This document shows positions 1 through 8,300 of a DNA stretch of 10,558 nucleotides, in pieces (the stretch's first letter is position 1; each line of letters opens with the position of its first letter). The notes below the pieces were generated by a model that saw only the letters and a program-made list of their open reading frames with translations, made no database searches and was not told the DNA's origin. The DNA is from Chloroflexota bacterium. Lineage in GTDB: Bacteria; Chloroflexota; Limnocylindria; QHBO01. The position numbers were made by a program, and so were the translations under genes. The stretch spans positions 1-10,558 of the forward strand of contig JAGXHP010000058.1 in NCBI GenBank assembly GCA_024636135.1, in the 5' to 3' direction.

Positions 1-378
1 CTCATCCTGTTCATGTACCTGGTGTTTGCCTTCATCACGGCCGCCGATCCGGAGAACGCGCTGCCGCTCAACGTCCTCATCGCCAGCGACCACGCGGTCT
101 ACCTCGGCGTGATCACGAACATCGTGCTGGGGCTGCTGTCCGTCCTCTTCCTGCGCGGCCGCGCACCGGCCTGGGTCGCGCACGTCATCTTCTGGGGCGT
201 CAACCTGGGCCTGGCGGTGTTCGTGGTCGGCTTGCTCGCGGATACGGCCGAGATCAAGCGCATCGGGGCGCCGGTCATGGGGGTGACGCTGCTGCTCGCA
301 TTGGCGCTGCTGGCTGCTCGAACCTGGGGCTCGACCCCGGACGTCGCCCGACTGGAGGAGGGCGAGGCGGCCGCCTGA
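1..378 (+). CDS. Integral membrane protein, C-terminal fragment (5' end outside window)
   Basis: The frame is open from base 1, so the true start lies upstream; the Met at base 13 is probably internal. The visible 125 residues are strongly hydrophobic. There is a partial membrane segment at residues 1-14, then helices near 29-50 (beginning VYLGVITN), 57-79 (WVAHVIFWGVNLG) and 87-107, and a short acidic tail ending GEAAA. A His in the first loop (SDHAVY) and one in the third segment (VAHVIF) faintly recall heme-bearing membrane helices of oxidase-like proteins, but this is not enough to name a family. The stop is TGA at 376-378. It is convergent with the lipoprotein gene ending at 806, and a 427-bp gap with a repeat separates them. 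Coding is confident; function is not recognised. Confidence 0.75.
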   Translation, partial: LILFMYLVFAFITAADPENALPLNVLIASDHAVYLGVITNIVLGLLSVLFLRGRAPAWVAHVIFWGVNLGLAVFVVGLLADTAEIKRIGAPVMGVTLLLALALLAARTWGSTPDVARLEEGEAAA

Positions 379-412
379 GGTCGGTCAGTTCCCTGGTCCG
401 GGGTTCGCGCTA

Positions 413-508
413 GTCCGCCGGTGGGAGTATCGGCCACTCATTGGCCGGATTTCCCAGCGGCGAACCAGGATTGGCCGATGTGGGCCGCCGCGACTGGCGG
501 TTGGTCCC
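413..508 (+). repeat. Dispersed palindromic repeat, copy 1
   Basis: This block aligns without gaps to 9994-10089 (constant offset 9581). I count 14 mismatches in 96 positions, about 85% identity. The best conserved part runs from CGGCCA at 431 to TTTCCCAG near 457. Inside it is a perfect hairpin: CGGCCA (431-436), a 5-base loop and TGGCCG (442-447). The octamer ATCGGCCA or its complement occurs at 429-436, 472-479 and 535-542. It lies in a convergent intergenic gap. No coding is apparent. It resembles REP-like or MITE-like non-autonomous elements, but the class is not recognised. Confidence 0.75.
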
Positions 509-548
509 GGCGGCGAGCCAATTCGGCCACTGCATGGCCGATACTCCC
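423..548. repeat. 14-bp perfect inverted repeat enclosing copy 1
   Basis: GGGAGTATCGGCCA at 423-436 is the exact reverse complement of TGGCCGATACTCCC at 535-548. The two arms enclose 98 bp, giving a 126-bp unit, the size and shape of a small non-autonomous element with terminal inverted repeats. The right arm carries its own inner hairpin (CGGCCA 525-530, TGGCCG 535-540). No convincing target-site duplication is visible at the ends. The second copy near 10 kb lacks the right arm. Confidence 0.6.
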
Positions 549-656
549 CACTGCGTGCCAATAGGCTGCCCAGCGAGTCCGCTTCCCGACGCTCGGACCC
601 TCCGACTCGCCCGATTCCGGCCCAACTTCGCCGCTAGTCGCGCTCCGAGGCAAACC

Positions 657-673
657 GCCGCCAGGCTGGCGGC
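657..673. terminator. GC-rich hairpin, possible weak terminator
   Basis: GCCGCCAGGCTGGCGGC is a perfect 17-nt palindrome that folds into a 7-bp stem with a 3-nt loop. On the minus strand it lies about 130 bp past the lipoprotein stop and is followed by GGTTTG, only a poor T-tract. It could help end the convergent transcripts, but this is an inference from position. Confidence 0.25.
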
Positions 674-717
674 CGCGCGCCCGCCGTCACCTCCCGCGCG
701 GCCCGTGGTGCATTCGA

Positions 718-732
718 TAGAGTGCCCCGATG
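718..732 (+). promoter_or_regulatory. Possible leaderless promoter/start (TAGAGT, 6 nt, ATG)
   Basis: TAGAGT at 718-723 resembles a -10 box and lies 6 nt before the ATG at 730, the same spacing as the TACTAT box before the tetR-type gene. The frame opened by this ATG runs 63 codons to 921. Its first dozen codons are GC3-rich like a real gene, but it then turns Arg-rich and runs antisense into the 3' end of the lipoprotein gene. It may be the remnant of a truncated gene, or chance. Confidence 0.2.
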
Positions 733-805
733 ACCTCGACGCGGCAACGAATCGTGATCGACACCGAGTTTGGGACTGCCAGGACAGCCGTGCGCCGCAC
801 CTCGG

Positions 806-1732
806 CTACGGAAACCGCTCCATGGGGGCGGTGTCGCCGTAGATGTCCTGCCGGATCTCGTAGGCACGCGCCTCGAGGGCGAGGGCCTGGCGACGAGTCT
901 CGGCGAGCTCATCGGCATTGAGGCGGCGGAATCCGACCAGCTCGAGCGTTTCCTGCTCCTGATCGGCGGAACCGGACCAGTCGACCCGGATGTTGCCGAA
1001 GCCGCGGGCGTAGAACTTCAGCTGGCGGGCGAGCGGCTCGCCGAGGGCCCACTCCTCGATCACGAGCACCTCGTCGAAGCAGCCCCAGGCGACGCAGTCC
1101 TCGATGCCGAGCTCCATCGTGCGGCCGCGATCGGTCCAGCCCACGGCCGGCCCCCAACCCTGCGAGTAGCTGCGCTTGCCGACCTGGGGGTCGGCGGTCA
1201 TCCAGAAGCCAGCGAGTGCGTCCTCCTTACCGGCGATCCACCCGGGAGCATCCACGAACTCGCCGTTCTCGTACTCCTCGGGGTACTGCCCCAGGTGCCA
1301 GATGTTGCCCTCGTCGTCCTGGGCGACGAAGACGATCTCCGCCTCCACCAGCTCGCCGTCCGCGAAGTCCTGGTCCAGGATCACCACCGTGGTGACCCCG
1401 TCGATCACCTTGGTGAGATCGGTCACCGTCATCACCACCGCGTGTGGGACGGCCTCGTCGTCCTCTACGGTTTGGCCATCCCACTTCCATTGCGTTCCGG
1501 GGGCGAGCGGCAACCAGGCGTTGTCGATGGTCGTGGGATCGTCGAAGGCGCCGGCGGGAAACGCCTCGGTCACCGGCTCGGAGTCGTCCGGCGTCGGTTC
1601 CGGTGCCGGCGTCTTCGCGGTCTCGGCCGATGCCGGCCTCGGGGTGGGGATGGCCGACGCCGAGCACGCCGCCACGGCCAGCAGGATCGAGGACAGCAAT
1701 ACGGGCATCGCAAGCGCCCGGACGACGGACAT
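806..1732 (-). CDS. Secreted lipoprotein of unknown function, last gene of the RND operon
   Basis: 308 residues. The N-terminus is a lipoprotein signal: Arg5, a hydrophobic core, then lipobox VAAC with Cys23 as the predicted lipidated residue. A Pro/Thr/Glu-rich linker (about 27-55) follows, then a globular domain that starts near NAWLPLAPGTQW (71-82) and is rich in beta-forming segments. Cys213 and Cys218 could form a disulfide. It resembles a family of uncharacterised lipoproteins seen in high-GC monoderms (PGTxWxW motif, then an EYENG loop at 153-157); no activity is known to me. The start at 1732 is chosen because GGAGG lies 8 nt upstream and gives a clean signal peptide. An upstream in-frame ATG at 1753 overlaps the RND stop as ATGA but lacks a ribosome site. 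It starts 17 nt after RND subunit 1, so it is probably co-transcribed and may act with the pump outside the membrane. Confidence 0.85.
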   Translation of the reverse strand: MSVVRALAMPVLLSSILLAVAACSASAIPTPRPASAETAKTPAPEPTPDDSEPVTEAFPAGAFDDPTTIDNAWLPLAPGTQWKWDGQTVEDDEAVPHAVVMTVTDLTKVIDGVTTVVILDQDFADGELVEAEIVFVAQDDEGNIWHLGQYPEEYENGEFVDAPGWIAGKEDALAGFWMTADPQVGKRSYSQGWGPAVGWTDRGRTMELGIEDCVAWGCFDEVLVIEEWALGEPLARQLKFYARGFGNIRVDWSGSADQEQETLELVGFRRLNADELAETRRQALALEARAYEIRQDIYGDTAPMERFP

Positions 1733-1749
1733 CCAGCCAGCCTCCACTC

Positions 1750-4700
1750 TCATGCGTTCGCAGGCGTCCGAGGCCCCGGGGTCGGACCGCCATGTCGGAC
1801 CCAGCTGCGCGCGAAGCGCAGGTACAGCGACGGGACCACGAACAGGTTCAACAGGGTCGACGTCACCAGGCCGCCGAGGATGACGACGGCCATGGGATGT
1901 TCGATCTCGTGGCCGGGCAGGTCGCCGGCGATCACCAGCGGGATCAACGCGAGCCCGGTGGCCGACGCGGTCATGAGGATCGGCGCCAGCCGCTCCCGGG
2001 CGCCTCGGATCACGAGGTCCGGCCCGAACGGCTCGCCCTCGAAGCGCTCGAGATGCTGGAAGTGGCTGATCATCATGATCCCGTTGCGGGCGGCAATGCC
2101 GAGGATCGTGAAGAAGCCGACGAGCGACCCGAGCGAGATCACGCCGCCCGTGACCCATGCCGCCAGCACGCCGCCCACCAGCGCGGACGGCAGGGTCAGG
2201 AACGACAGGAGCGCGAGCCGCGCGAGCCCGAAGCTGGTCAGCAGCAGGATGAACACGCCGGCCGCGGCCCCGATGCCGAAGAGGAGGAGGCGCTCCTGGG
2301 CAGCCTCGCGCTCCTGGAACTCCCCGAGCATCTCCGCGTGGTACCCGAGAGGGAAGCCGACGCTGGCGATGGCCGCCTCCACGTCGCGGACGACGGAGCC
2401 GAGATCGCGGCCGCTGACGTTGGCCTCGACGTCCATGCGGCGCGCCAGGTGCTCGTGGGTCACGACGTTCGGTGTGGACTCCACCCTGACCGCCGCCACC
2501 CGCCCCAGCGGGACCTGCTGCCCGCTCGGGGTATCGATCGGCAGCTCGAGGAGACTGGTCAGGTTGGCTCGGGTCTCCGGTGTACTCCACACCTGGACGT
2601 CATACGCCTTGCCCCCAAAGAAGAGGTCGCCGACCTCCTCCCCGTTGACGAGCGCGGCGGCGGCGCGGCGGACATCGCCGGGCTTCAGCCCGTACAGCTG
2701 GGCCGTCTCCAGGTCGACTTCGACGGTGACCTGCGGGATTTCGACCTGGAGCTGGGTATGGAGATCGACCAGCCCGTCGACTCCCGCCATCGCCTCCTCG
2801 ACGTCGGATGCCGCCTCACGGAGGAGGTGGAGGTCGGGACCGAAGATGCGAACGACGATCGCGTCGCTCGAACCGGTCAGGACCTCACGGATCCGCTCCT
2901 TGAGATAGGTCTGGACGTCCCGCTGCAGGCCGGGATAGCCGTCAACCACCTCCTGCACCGCGGCATGGGTGGCGTCGTAGTCGACCGACGGGTCGACGCT
3001 GATCCAGTTCTCGCCGAAGTACACCCCGACGACCTCGTCCATGATCAGGGCCTGCCCGATGTGCGAGCCGCAGTTTCGGACGCCGGGAATCGTGCGCAGT
3101 TCGATGCAGGCTCGCTGGCTGATCCGGACCTCGTCCGACAACGACGTGCCCGGCGCCGTAAGCCAGTGCATCAGGAAGTCGCGCTCCTTGAAGTCCGGCA
3201 GCAGCGACTGACCGAGCTGGGGGAGGACGAGCGACCCGGCAAGCAACAGTGAGCCGACCGACAGGTACGCGGGGCGCGGCGAGCGGATGATTCGGTCGAG
3301 CAGTCGCTGGTAGCCAGCCCGGAAGCGATCCGCGATCGGGGAGGCATTCCGCTCGATCGGTGCCCGATGGAGCAGGAGGTAGGCCAGCGCGGGGGTGAGC
3401 GTCAGCGCAACCACCATCGATGCCAGGATGGCCAGCGCGTACGCCACGATGAGAGGCTGGAAGAACGCCCCCGAGAGGCCCTCGACGAAGAAGACGGGCG
3501 TGACCGCCACGACGTCGATGAGGGTGGCGTAGATGATGGCGCTCCGAACCTCGAGCGAGGCGTCGACCACGATCGACGCCGTCGAGGCCGTGCTGCCGGC
3601 TTGGCGATGCTGACGCAGCCGTCGCACGATGTTCTCGACATCGATGATCGCGTCGTCAACGACGACCCCGACCGAAATGACGAATCCGGCCAGGACCATG
3701 GTGTTGATCGTCGTGTCGAACGCATTGAGGACCAGGGCCGCCGCCATGAGGGAGGTCGGGATGGCGATGACGCTGATGAGCGCCGTCCGCCACTCGAACA
3801 GGAACAGCACGAGGACGAGCACCACGAGGATCGAGCCGACGAGCAGCGCGCGGATGAGGTTGTCGAGCGCAGACTCGATGAAGGTCGCCGGCCGGAAGAT
3901 CGTCGTGTCGATCTCGATTCCGCTCAACCCCGGCCGCAGATCGTCGATGGCCGCCTCGACGCCACGCGTCACGTCAAGCGTGTTTGCCCACGGGAACTTC
4001 TCGACGATGAGCATCAGTCCGGGGCCATCGTTGATCACCGCGTCGCCGACAAGTGGCTGGTGGTCCTCGACGAGTGAGGCCACGTCGGTCAGCGGGACCA
4101 GCGTGCCCTCGTGGGTGGGAACGGTGATCTGGCTGAGGTCGGTCGGCTGGCCGATCGGCGGCGCGTAGTGGATCGCGAGCCGCTGGTTCGGGGTGTCGAC
4201 GAAGCCACCGGTGCCGATGACGTTGCCCTGGGAGAAGCGCAGGATCCCCTCGTCGAGGGCGTCGGCGGTTGCCTTCATCACGGCGTTGAGCGAGACGCCC
4301 GCCGACGCCATGAGCTGTGGGTCGACCTGGACCTGGTGCATTCGCAGCCGCTCGCCCCAGATCGCAATGTTCGCGACGCCTTCCACGCCGAGCAGCCGCT
4401 GTCGGATCGTCCAGTAGCTGATCACCGACATGTCGATGAGCGAGTGCTCGTCTGACGACAGTCCGATCTTCATGACACGACTGGTCGACGACAGCGGAGG
4501 CAGCATGAACGGCGGGCTGGACCAGCTCGGCAGCGTCGGCGTCACCTGGTTGACGCGTTCCTGGACGAGCTGTCTCGCGAGAACGAGATCGGTCCCCGGG
4601 TTGAAGATGAGCAGGACCGAGGACAGGTCCTGGACCGACTTCGAGCGCATGACGTCGAGACCCTCGACGCCCGCCAGCGCCTGCTCGAGCGGGACGGTGA

Positions 4701-4890
4701 CGAGCTCCTCGACATCCGCGGCGGACAGGCCGAGCGACGGGGTCTGGATCTCGACTCGCGGCGGCGCGAACTCCGGGAAGACGTCCACCGGCATCTGCTG
4801 GAGCAGGCCGGCGCCGAAGAACATCATGGCGGCCGCCATGGCCGTCACCAGGTAGCGGAACCGGACGCTGCTGCCGACGATCCTCCGCAT
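1750..4890 (-). CDS. RND efflux pump subunit 1, CzcA/CusA (heavy-metal efflux) type
   Basis: 1046 residues, the full family length. The typical RND plan is visible: TM1 (12-30), a porter domain beginning VDVFPEFAPPRVEIQT, TM2-6 (about 345-505), a second porter half (565-860) and TM8-12 (867-1025). The PVDVFPE...PPRVEIQT start is characteristic of the CzcA/CusA branch rather than the AcrB branch. TM4 carries the proton-relay signature VVVDDAIIDVEN, with Asp412, Asp413, Glu419 and Asn420; TM10 carries ARNGIMM (Arg935, Asn936). By eye, the residue matching CusA's metal-binding Met573 looks like His575, so copper/silver specificity should not be assumed. It lies 38 bp downstream of the adaptor gene and 17 bp upstream of the lipoprotein gene. 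The ATG at 4890 matches the paralog's N-terminus (MRxxVxxSVRFR); only a distant GGAAGG precedes it. Expected role: proton-driven export from the membrane or its outer face. Confidence 0.93.
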   Translation of the reverse strand: MRRIVGSSVRFRYLVTAMAAAMMFFGAGLLQQMPVDVFPEFAPPRVEIQTPSLGLSAADVEELVTVPLEQALAGVEGLDVMRSKSVQDLSSVLLIFNPGTDLVLARQLVQERVNQVTPTLPSWSSPPFMLPPLSSTSRVMKIGLSSDEHSLIDMSVISYWTIRQRLLGVEGVANIAIWGERLRMHQVQVDPQLMASAGVSLNAVMKATADALDEGILRFSQGNVIGTGGFVDTPNQRLAIHYAPPIGQPTDLSQITVPTHEGTLVPLTDVASLVEDHQPLVGDAVINDGPGLMLIVEKFPWANTLDVTRGVEAAIDDLRPGLSGIEIDTTIFRPATFIESALDNLIRALLVGSILVVLVLVLFLFEWRTALISVIAIPTSLMAAALVLNAFDTTINTMVLAGFVISVGVVVDDAIIDVENIVRRLRQHRQAGSTASTASIVVDASLEVRSAIIYATLIDVVAVTPVFFVEGLSGAFFQPLIVAYALAILASMVVALTLTPALAYLLLHRAPIERNASPIADRFRAGYQRLLDRIIRSPRPAYLSVGSLLLAGSLVLPQLGQSLLPDFKERDFLMHWLTAPGTSLSDEVRISQRACIELRTIPGVRNCGSHIGQALIMDEVVGVYFGENWISVDPSVDYDATHAAVQEVVDGYPGLQRDVQTYLKERIREVLTGSSDAIVVRIFGPDLHLLREAASDVEEAMAGVDGLVDLHTQLQVEIPQVTVEVDLETAQLYGLKPGDVRRAAAALVNGEEVGDLFFGGKAYDVQVWSTPETRANLTSLLELPIDTPSGQQVPLGRVAAVRVESTPNVVTHEHLARRMDVEANVSGRDLGSVVRDVEAAIASVGFPLGYHAEMLGEFQEREAAQERLLLFGIGAAAGVFILLLTSFGLARLALLSFLTLPSALVGGVLAAWVTGGVISLGSLVGFFTILGIAARNGIMMISHFQHLERFEGEPFGPDLVIRGARERLAPILMTASATGLALIPLVIAGDLPGHEIEHPMAVVILGGLVTSTLLNLFVVPSLYLRFARSWVRHGGPTPGPRTPANA

Positions 4891-4928
4891 CGTGCTAGGC
4901 CACGCACCTTCCGCCGACGGTCATCGGC

Positions 4929-5378
4929 TCAGTGCCCGCTTCCGCCCACGCCGTGCTCGGTACCCCATAGCTCCGCGGCGCCGACGACGACGACCTCGGT
5001 CCCCGGGTCCGGGCCGTCGATCAGAAGCGCCCGATCCCCGTCGATGCGATCGAGCGTGATCTCCGCCCGCAAGTAGACAAGGGGCTCCGGGGCTGTGTAT
5101 GCCCACGTGCCCCCATCGGCGTCCCACACGACGGCGCCGTACGGGATGGACAGCCGTTCCTCGCCGTCGGCTGAGACGGGTGCGACGACGGCCGTCTGGA
5201 TGTCCAGGCGCTCTGCGGCGTGGGCGGTGAGCGTGATGCGCGTCAGCTCGGTGTCGCCCACCTCTTCGAGGATGGCCGGCTGCTCGTCGGCCGCCTCGGC
5301 CGCCTCCTGGCCGCATGCCGTCAATGCGAGGCCAAGCATGATGGTTCCGCTGACATGGACAAAGCGATCGCGTGTCAT
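4929..5378 (-). CDS. Minimal RND adaptor-like lipoprotein (truncated membrane-fusion protein)
   Basis: 149 residues, against roughly 350-450 for usual RND adaptors. It has a signal peptide with lipobox LTAC and Cys22, a short acidic Ala/Glu-rich linker (24-45), then a domain resembling the C-terminal part of CusB/CzcB-type adaptors. Segment TLTAHAAERLDIQTAVV (49-65) matches the start of the beta-barrel region. IPYGAVVWDADGGTWAYT (78-95) matches the membrane-proximal strand pair, and VVGAAELWGTEHGVG (131-145) is the family's usual ending. The biotinyl-lipoyl (barrel-sandwich) and alpha-hairpin domains that reach TolC-like channels are absent. The ATG overlaps the stop of RND subunit 2 as ATGA, which implies translational coupling. 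No frameshift or leftover N-terminal domain is visible upstream, where an intact pump gene lies, so the short form looks native. The lack of a hairpin fits a cell without an outer membrane (inference). Confidence 0.82.
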   Translation of the reverse strand: MTRDRFVHVSGTIMLGLALTACGQEAAEAADEQPAILEEVGDTELTRITLTAHAAERLDIQTAVVAPVSADGEERLSIPYGAVVWDADGGTWAYTAPEPLVYLRAEITLDRIDGDRALLIDGPDPGTEVVVVGAAELWGTEHGVGGSGH

Positions 5379-8300
5379 GGCTGTCGGGCTCCCACTGCCT
5401 CGGGCTCGGTGGCCCCTTCGATCGGAATGGCGACCGCATCGGACGCGTAGACGAGACCGACGCCCTGGAAGGCGATCGGGACCACGAACAGGCTGAGCAG
5501 CGCCGTCGTCAGCAGGCCCCCGAGCGTGACGAGCGCCATCGGCCCGACGATCTCGAACCCCGGCAGGCCGGCGAGGACCGCGAACGGAGCGACCGCCACC
5601 GCCGTCCCCAGGGTCGCGGTCAGCAACGGCACGAGACGCTCATGCGCCCCGCGCAGGACGAGCCCAAGGCCGGGCTCCTCGACCCGATTCGTCTGCAGGC
5701 GGCGGTACTCCGCGACGAGCTGAATGCTCTGGTGGAGGGCGACCCCCAGCACGGCGAGGACACCCAGAACTGCGCCGAGTGATCCGGGTTCGCCGATGAC
5801 GAGCGCGACGATGAGGCTGCCGGACAGCGCGGCCGGGAGGCTCAGGAAGACGGCGACCGCCAGCTGCCAGCCGCCGAACGCCGCCTGAAGCACGAGCAGC
5901 ATGCCGACGATCACTGCGATGGAGATCGCGAGGAGGCTTGCGCCCGCGTCGGCGCGCTCGGCGGTAATGCCGAGGATCTCGGCGTGGCTCTCGAGCGGGA
6001 AGTCGACCTGCCGGAGCGCGGCCTCGACGTCGGCCAGCACGGCGGACGCGTCTCGATCCACGATCGTCGCGCCGATGTCGATGCGCCGCTGGACCGCGTC
6101 GCGCCGGATGACGCTCACGGCAGGAGCGACCTCCACGTCGGCGACGTCGCCCAGGCGGACGATGCGCCCGGAGGGAGTGAGGATCGGAAGCTCGGCGACG
6201 GCCGACACGTCGCTGCGGAGCTCGGGCGCTCCCCACACGACCACGTCGAAGACCCTCTGGTCCTCGAACAGGCTGCCCACCTCGATGCCCGACAGCAGCG
6301 TGGCCGCCGCACGGCGGATCTCGCCGGGCTTGAGCTGGTGGCGCGCCGCGGCATCGAGGTCGATCACCACGTTGATGGCCGGCTCGTCGACCTGCGGCTC
6401 CACGGCGGCGGACGCGACGCCCTCGATGCCGACGAGGAGCTCGCGGACCTCGGCGGCTTTATCGCGCAGGACCCCCATCTCCTGGCCGTATACCCGCACG
6501 ACCAGATCCTCCGGCCGGGCTTCGGCGATCTCGGTCAGGCGCTCCTGGGGGTGCGTCATGATCCGGCGTTCAAGCCCCGGATATCCGTCGATCACCTGCT
6601 GGGCCGCGGCGAGAGTTGCGTCGTAATCGGCCTGGGCGTCGATGCTGAACCAGATCTCGCCCACGTTCACGTTCGAGACCTCGTCGGACAGCATCGCCCG
6701 GCCGACGTGCGCTCCGACGTTGCGGATGCCGGGAATACGCTGCAGCTCGCCGGCGCCCTGGGACACGATCCGCCGCATCGCCGGATGGGACGTGCCGGCC
6801 TGACCGTTGAACTGGACCAGCAGATCACGCTCGCGGAACGACGGCGCGTCGAGCGCGGCGAGCCCCGGCGCCATCGAGAGGGCGACGGTTGCGATGACCC
6901 CGACCGTCGCGACGCCGACCACGGCCGAGATGCGACGCTGATGATCCAGCAGCCGGACGAGCAGGGCGCCGTATCCCGCCTGCACGGCACCGACCAGCCG
7001 GGTCGCGTGACGCTCGGCTGGCTCAGATGGCATCAGGAGGGCCATGAGAGCCGGCGTCACCGTCATCGCGACGATCGTCGAGGTGACGAGCGCGGCGGCG
7101 AACGCGGCCAGCGTCGTCGGGACGAGAGCACCGCTCACGCCGTCGAGAAGGAGGAGTGGGATGACGGCCAGGCCGAGGATGATCGTGGCGTACAGCTTCG
7201 GTCCCCGGACTTCGAGGACGGCCGCCGCGAGTGCCTCACGACGTCCCACCTCCCCCGTGCTTGCCGCCGCTGCCAGCCGCCGCCGCACCGCCGTCGCCGT
7301 GCTCACTCCGTCGTCGACGACGACCCCGATCGCAACGACGAAGCCCGCGATCAGCAACGCGTTCACCGTCGCCCCCGTGCCGATCAGGACGAGTGCGGCG
7401 GCCATGAGCGAGACGGGAACAGAGACGAGGCTGACGAGCGCAGCACGCCAGTCGTAGAGAAGGCCGATGAGCACGATGCCGAGAAGCAGAAAGCCGATGA
7501 GGACGGCGAGCGACAGGCCGCCCGTCGCCGTCTCCAGGAACGAGGCCGGCCGGAAGATCGTGGTGTCGACCCGAATGCCGCCCAGCCCGGGGCTGAGCGC
7601 CGCCATCGCCTCTTCCACGCCGCGCGTCACCGCCAGCGTGTTCGCCTCGGGGAACTTCTCGACGACCAGCAGCAGGCCGGTGCCGACTCCGGCGCCGTCA
7701 TTGACGATCGCATCTCCGATGAGCAGCTGGTGGTCCTCGACGACGTTGGCCAGGTCGCCGAGCCGGTATCGGTGCCCGTCACCACCGGCGACGGGGATCT
7801 GCTCCAGGTCCTCCGGCGAGGAGATCGGGAAGATGTGCTGAACTCCGAGGCGCTGGTTCGGGGTATCGATGAAGCCGCCGGTGCCGGGCGTGGATGCCTC
7901 GAGAAAGGTGAGCGGCGAGACCCACAGGGCGTTGCCGGTGGCCTCCACGACATCGTCGAGGGTGACGCCCGCCTCGCCGAGGTGCTCGGGGTCCACGAGG
8001 ACCTGAAGCTGGCGCTCCCGCTGACCCCAGATCGCCACGTTCGCCACGCCGCGCACACCCATGAGCCGCGGCCGGATGGTCCAGCGCGCCAGCACGGACA
8101 TGTCGATGAGCGAGTGCTCGTCCGAGCTGAGCCCGATCATCAGAAGTCGGTTCGCGGACGACAGGGGCTGCAGCATGACCGGCGGCTTCGACACGTTCGG
8201 CAGGGCGTGCGCCTGCGTCAGCCGCTCCGCGACCATCTGCCGCGCCCGGATCGGGTCGGTCCCCGGTTCGAAGGTGAGGACGATCGACGAGAGGCCCGGA

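Larger units (their letters stand above)
379..805. other. Convergent intergenic region with repeat and hairpins
   Basis: This gap lies between the membrane-protein stop and the end of the convergent lipoprotein gene. It holds the palindrome-rich repeat (413 to about 548), a perfect GC-rich palindrome (657-673) and a leaderless-promoter-like signal before an ATG at 730. The open frames crossing it have Arg/Pro/Ser-rich translations without recognisable domains, so I call no confident gene here. No classical terminator with a T-tract is visible for either flanking gene. Confidence 0.6.

Noticed and set aside
413..548. CRISPR array or tRNA as an explanation for the palindromic repeat
   Set aside because: There are no regularly spaced identical repeats and no cloverleaf or anticodon arrangement; the repeat occurs twice, 9.6 kb apart.
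441..842. A 133-codon + strand frame crossing repeat copy 1
   Set aside because: It is composed of repeat sequence and Ala/Arg/Pro-rich translation, with no ribosome site and no domain.
806..2590. A 594-codon reading of the lipoprotein frame with a long N-terminal extension
   Set aside because: The extension is the out-of-frame complement of RND subunit 1. The lipoprotein signal peptide and GGAGG support a start at 1732.
770..3252. Long + strand open frames (770-2908 and 1444-3252)
   Set aside because: They are antisense to the lipoprotein and RND subunit 1 genes, with charged, repetitive translations and no homology signal.
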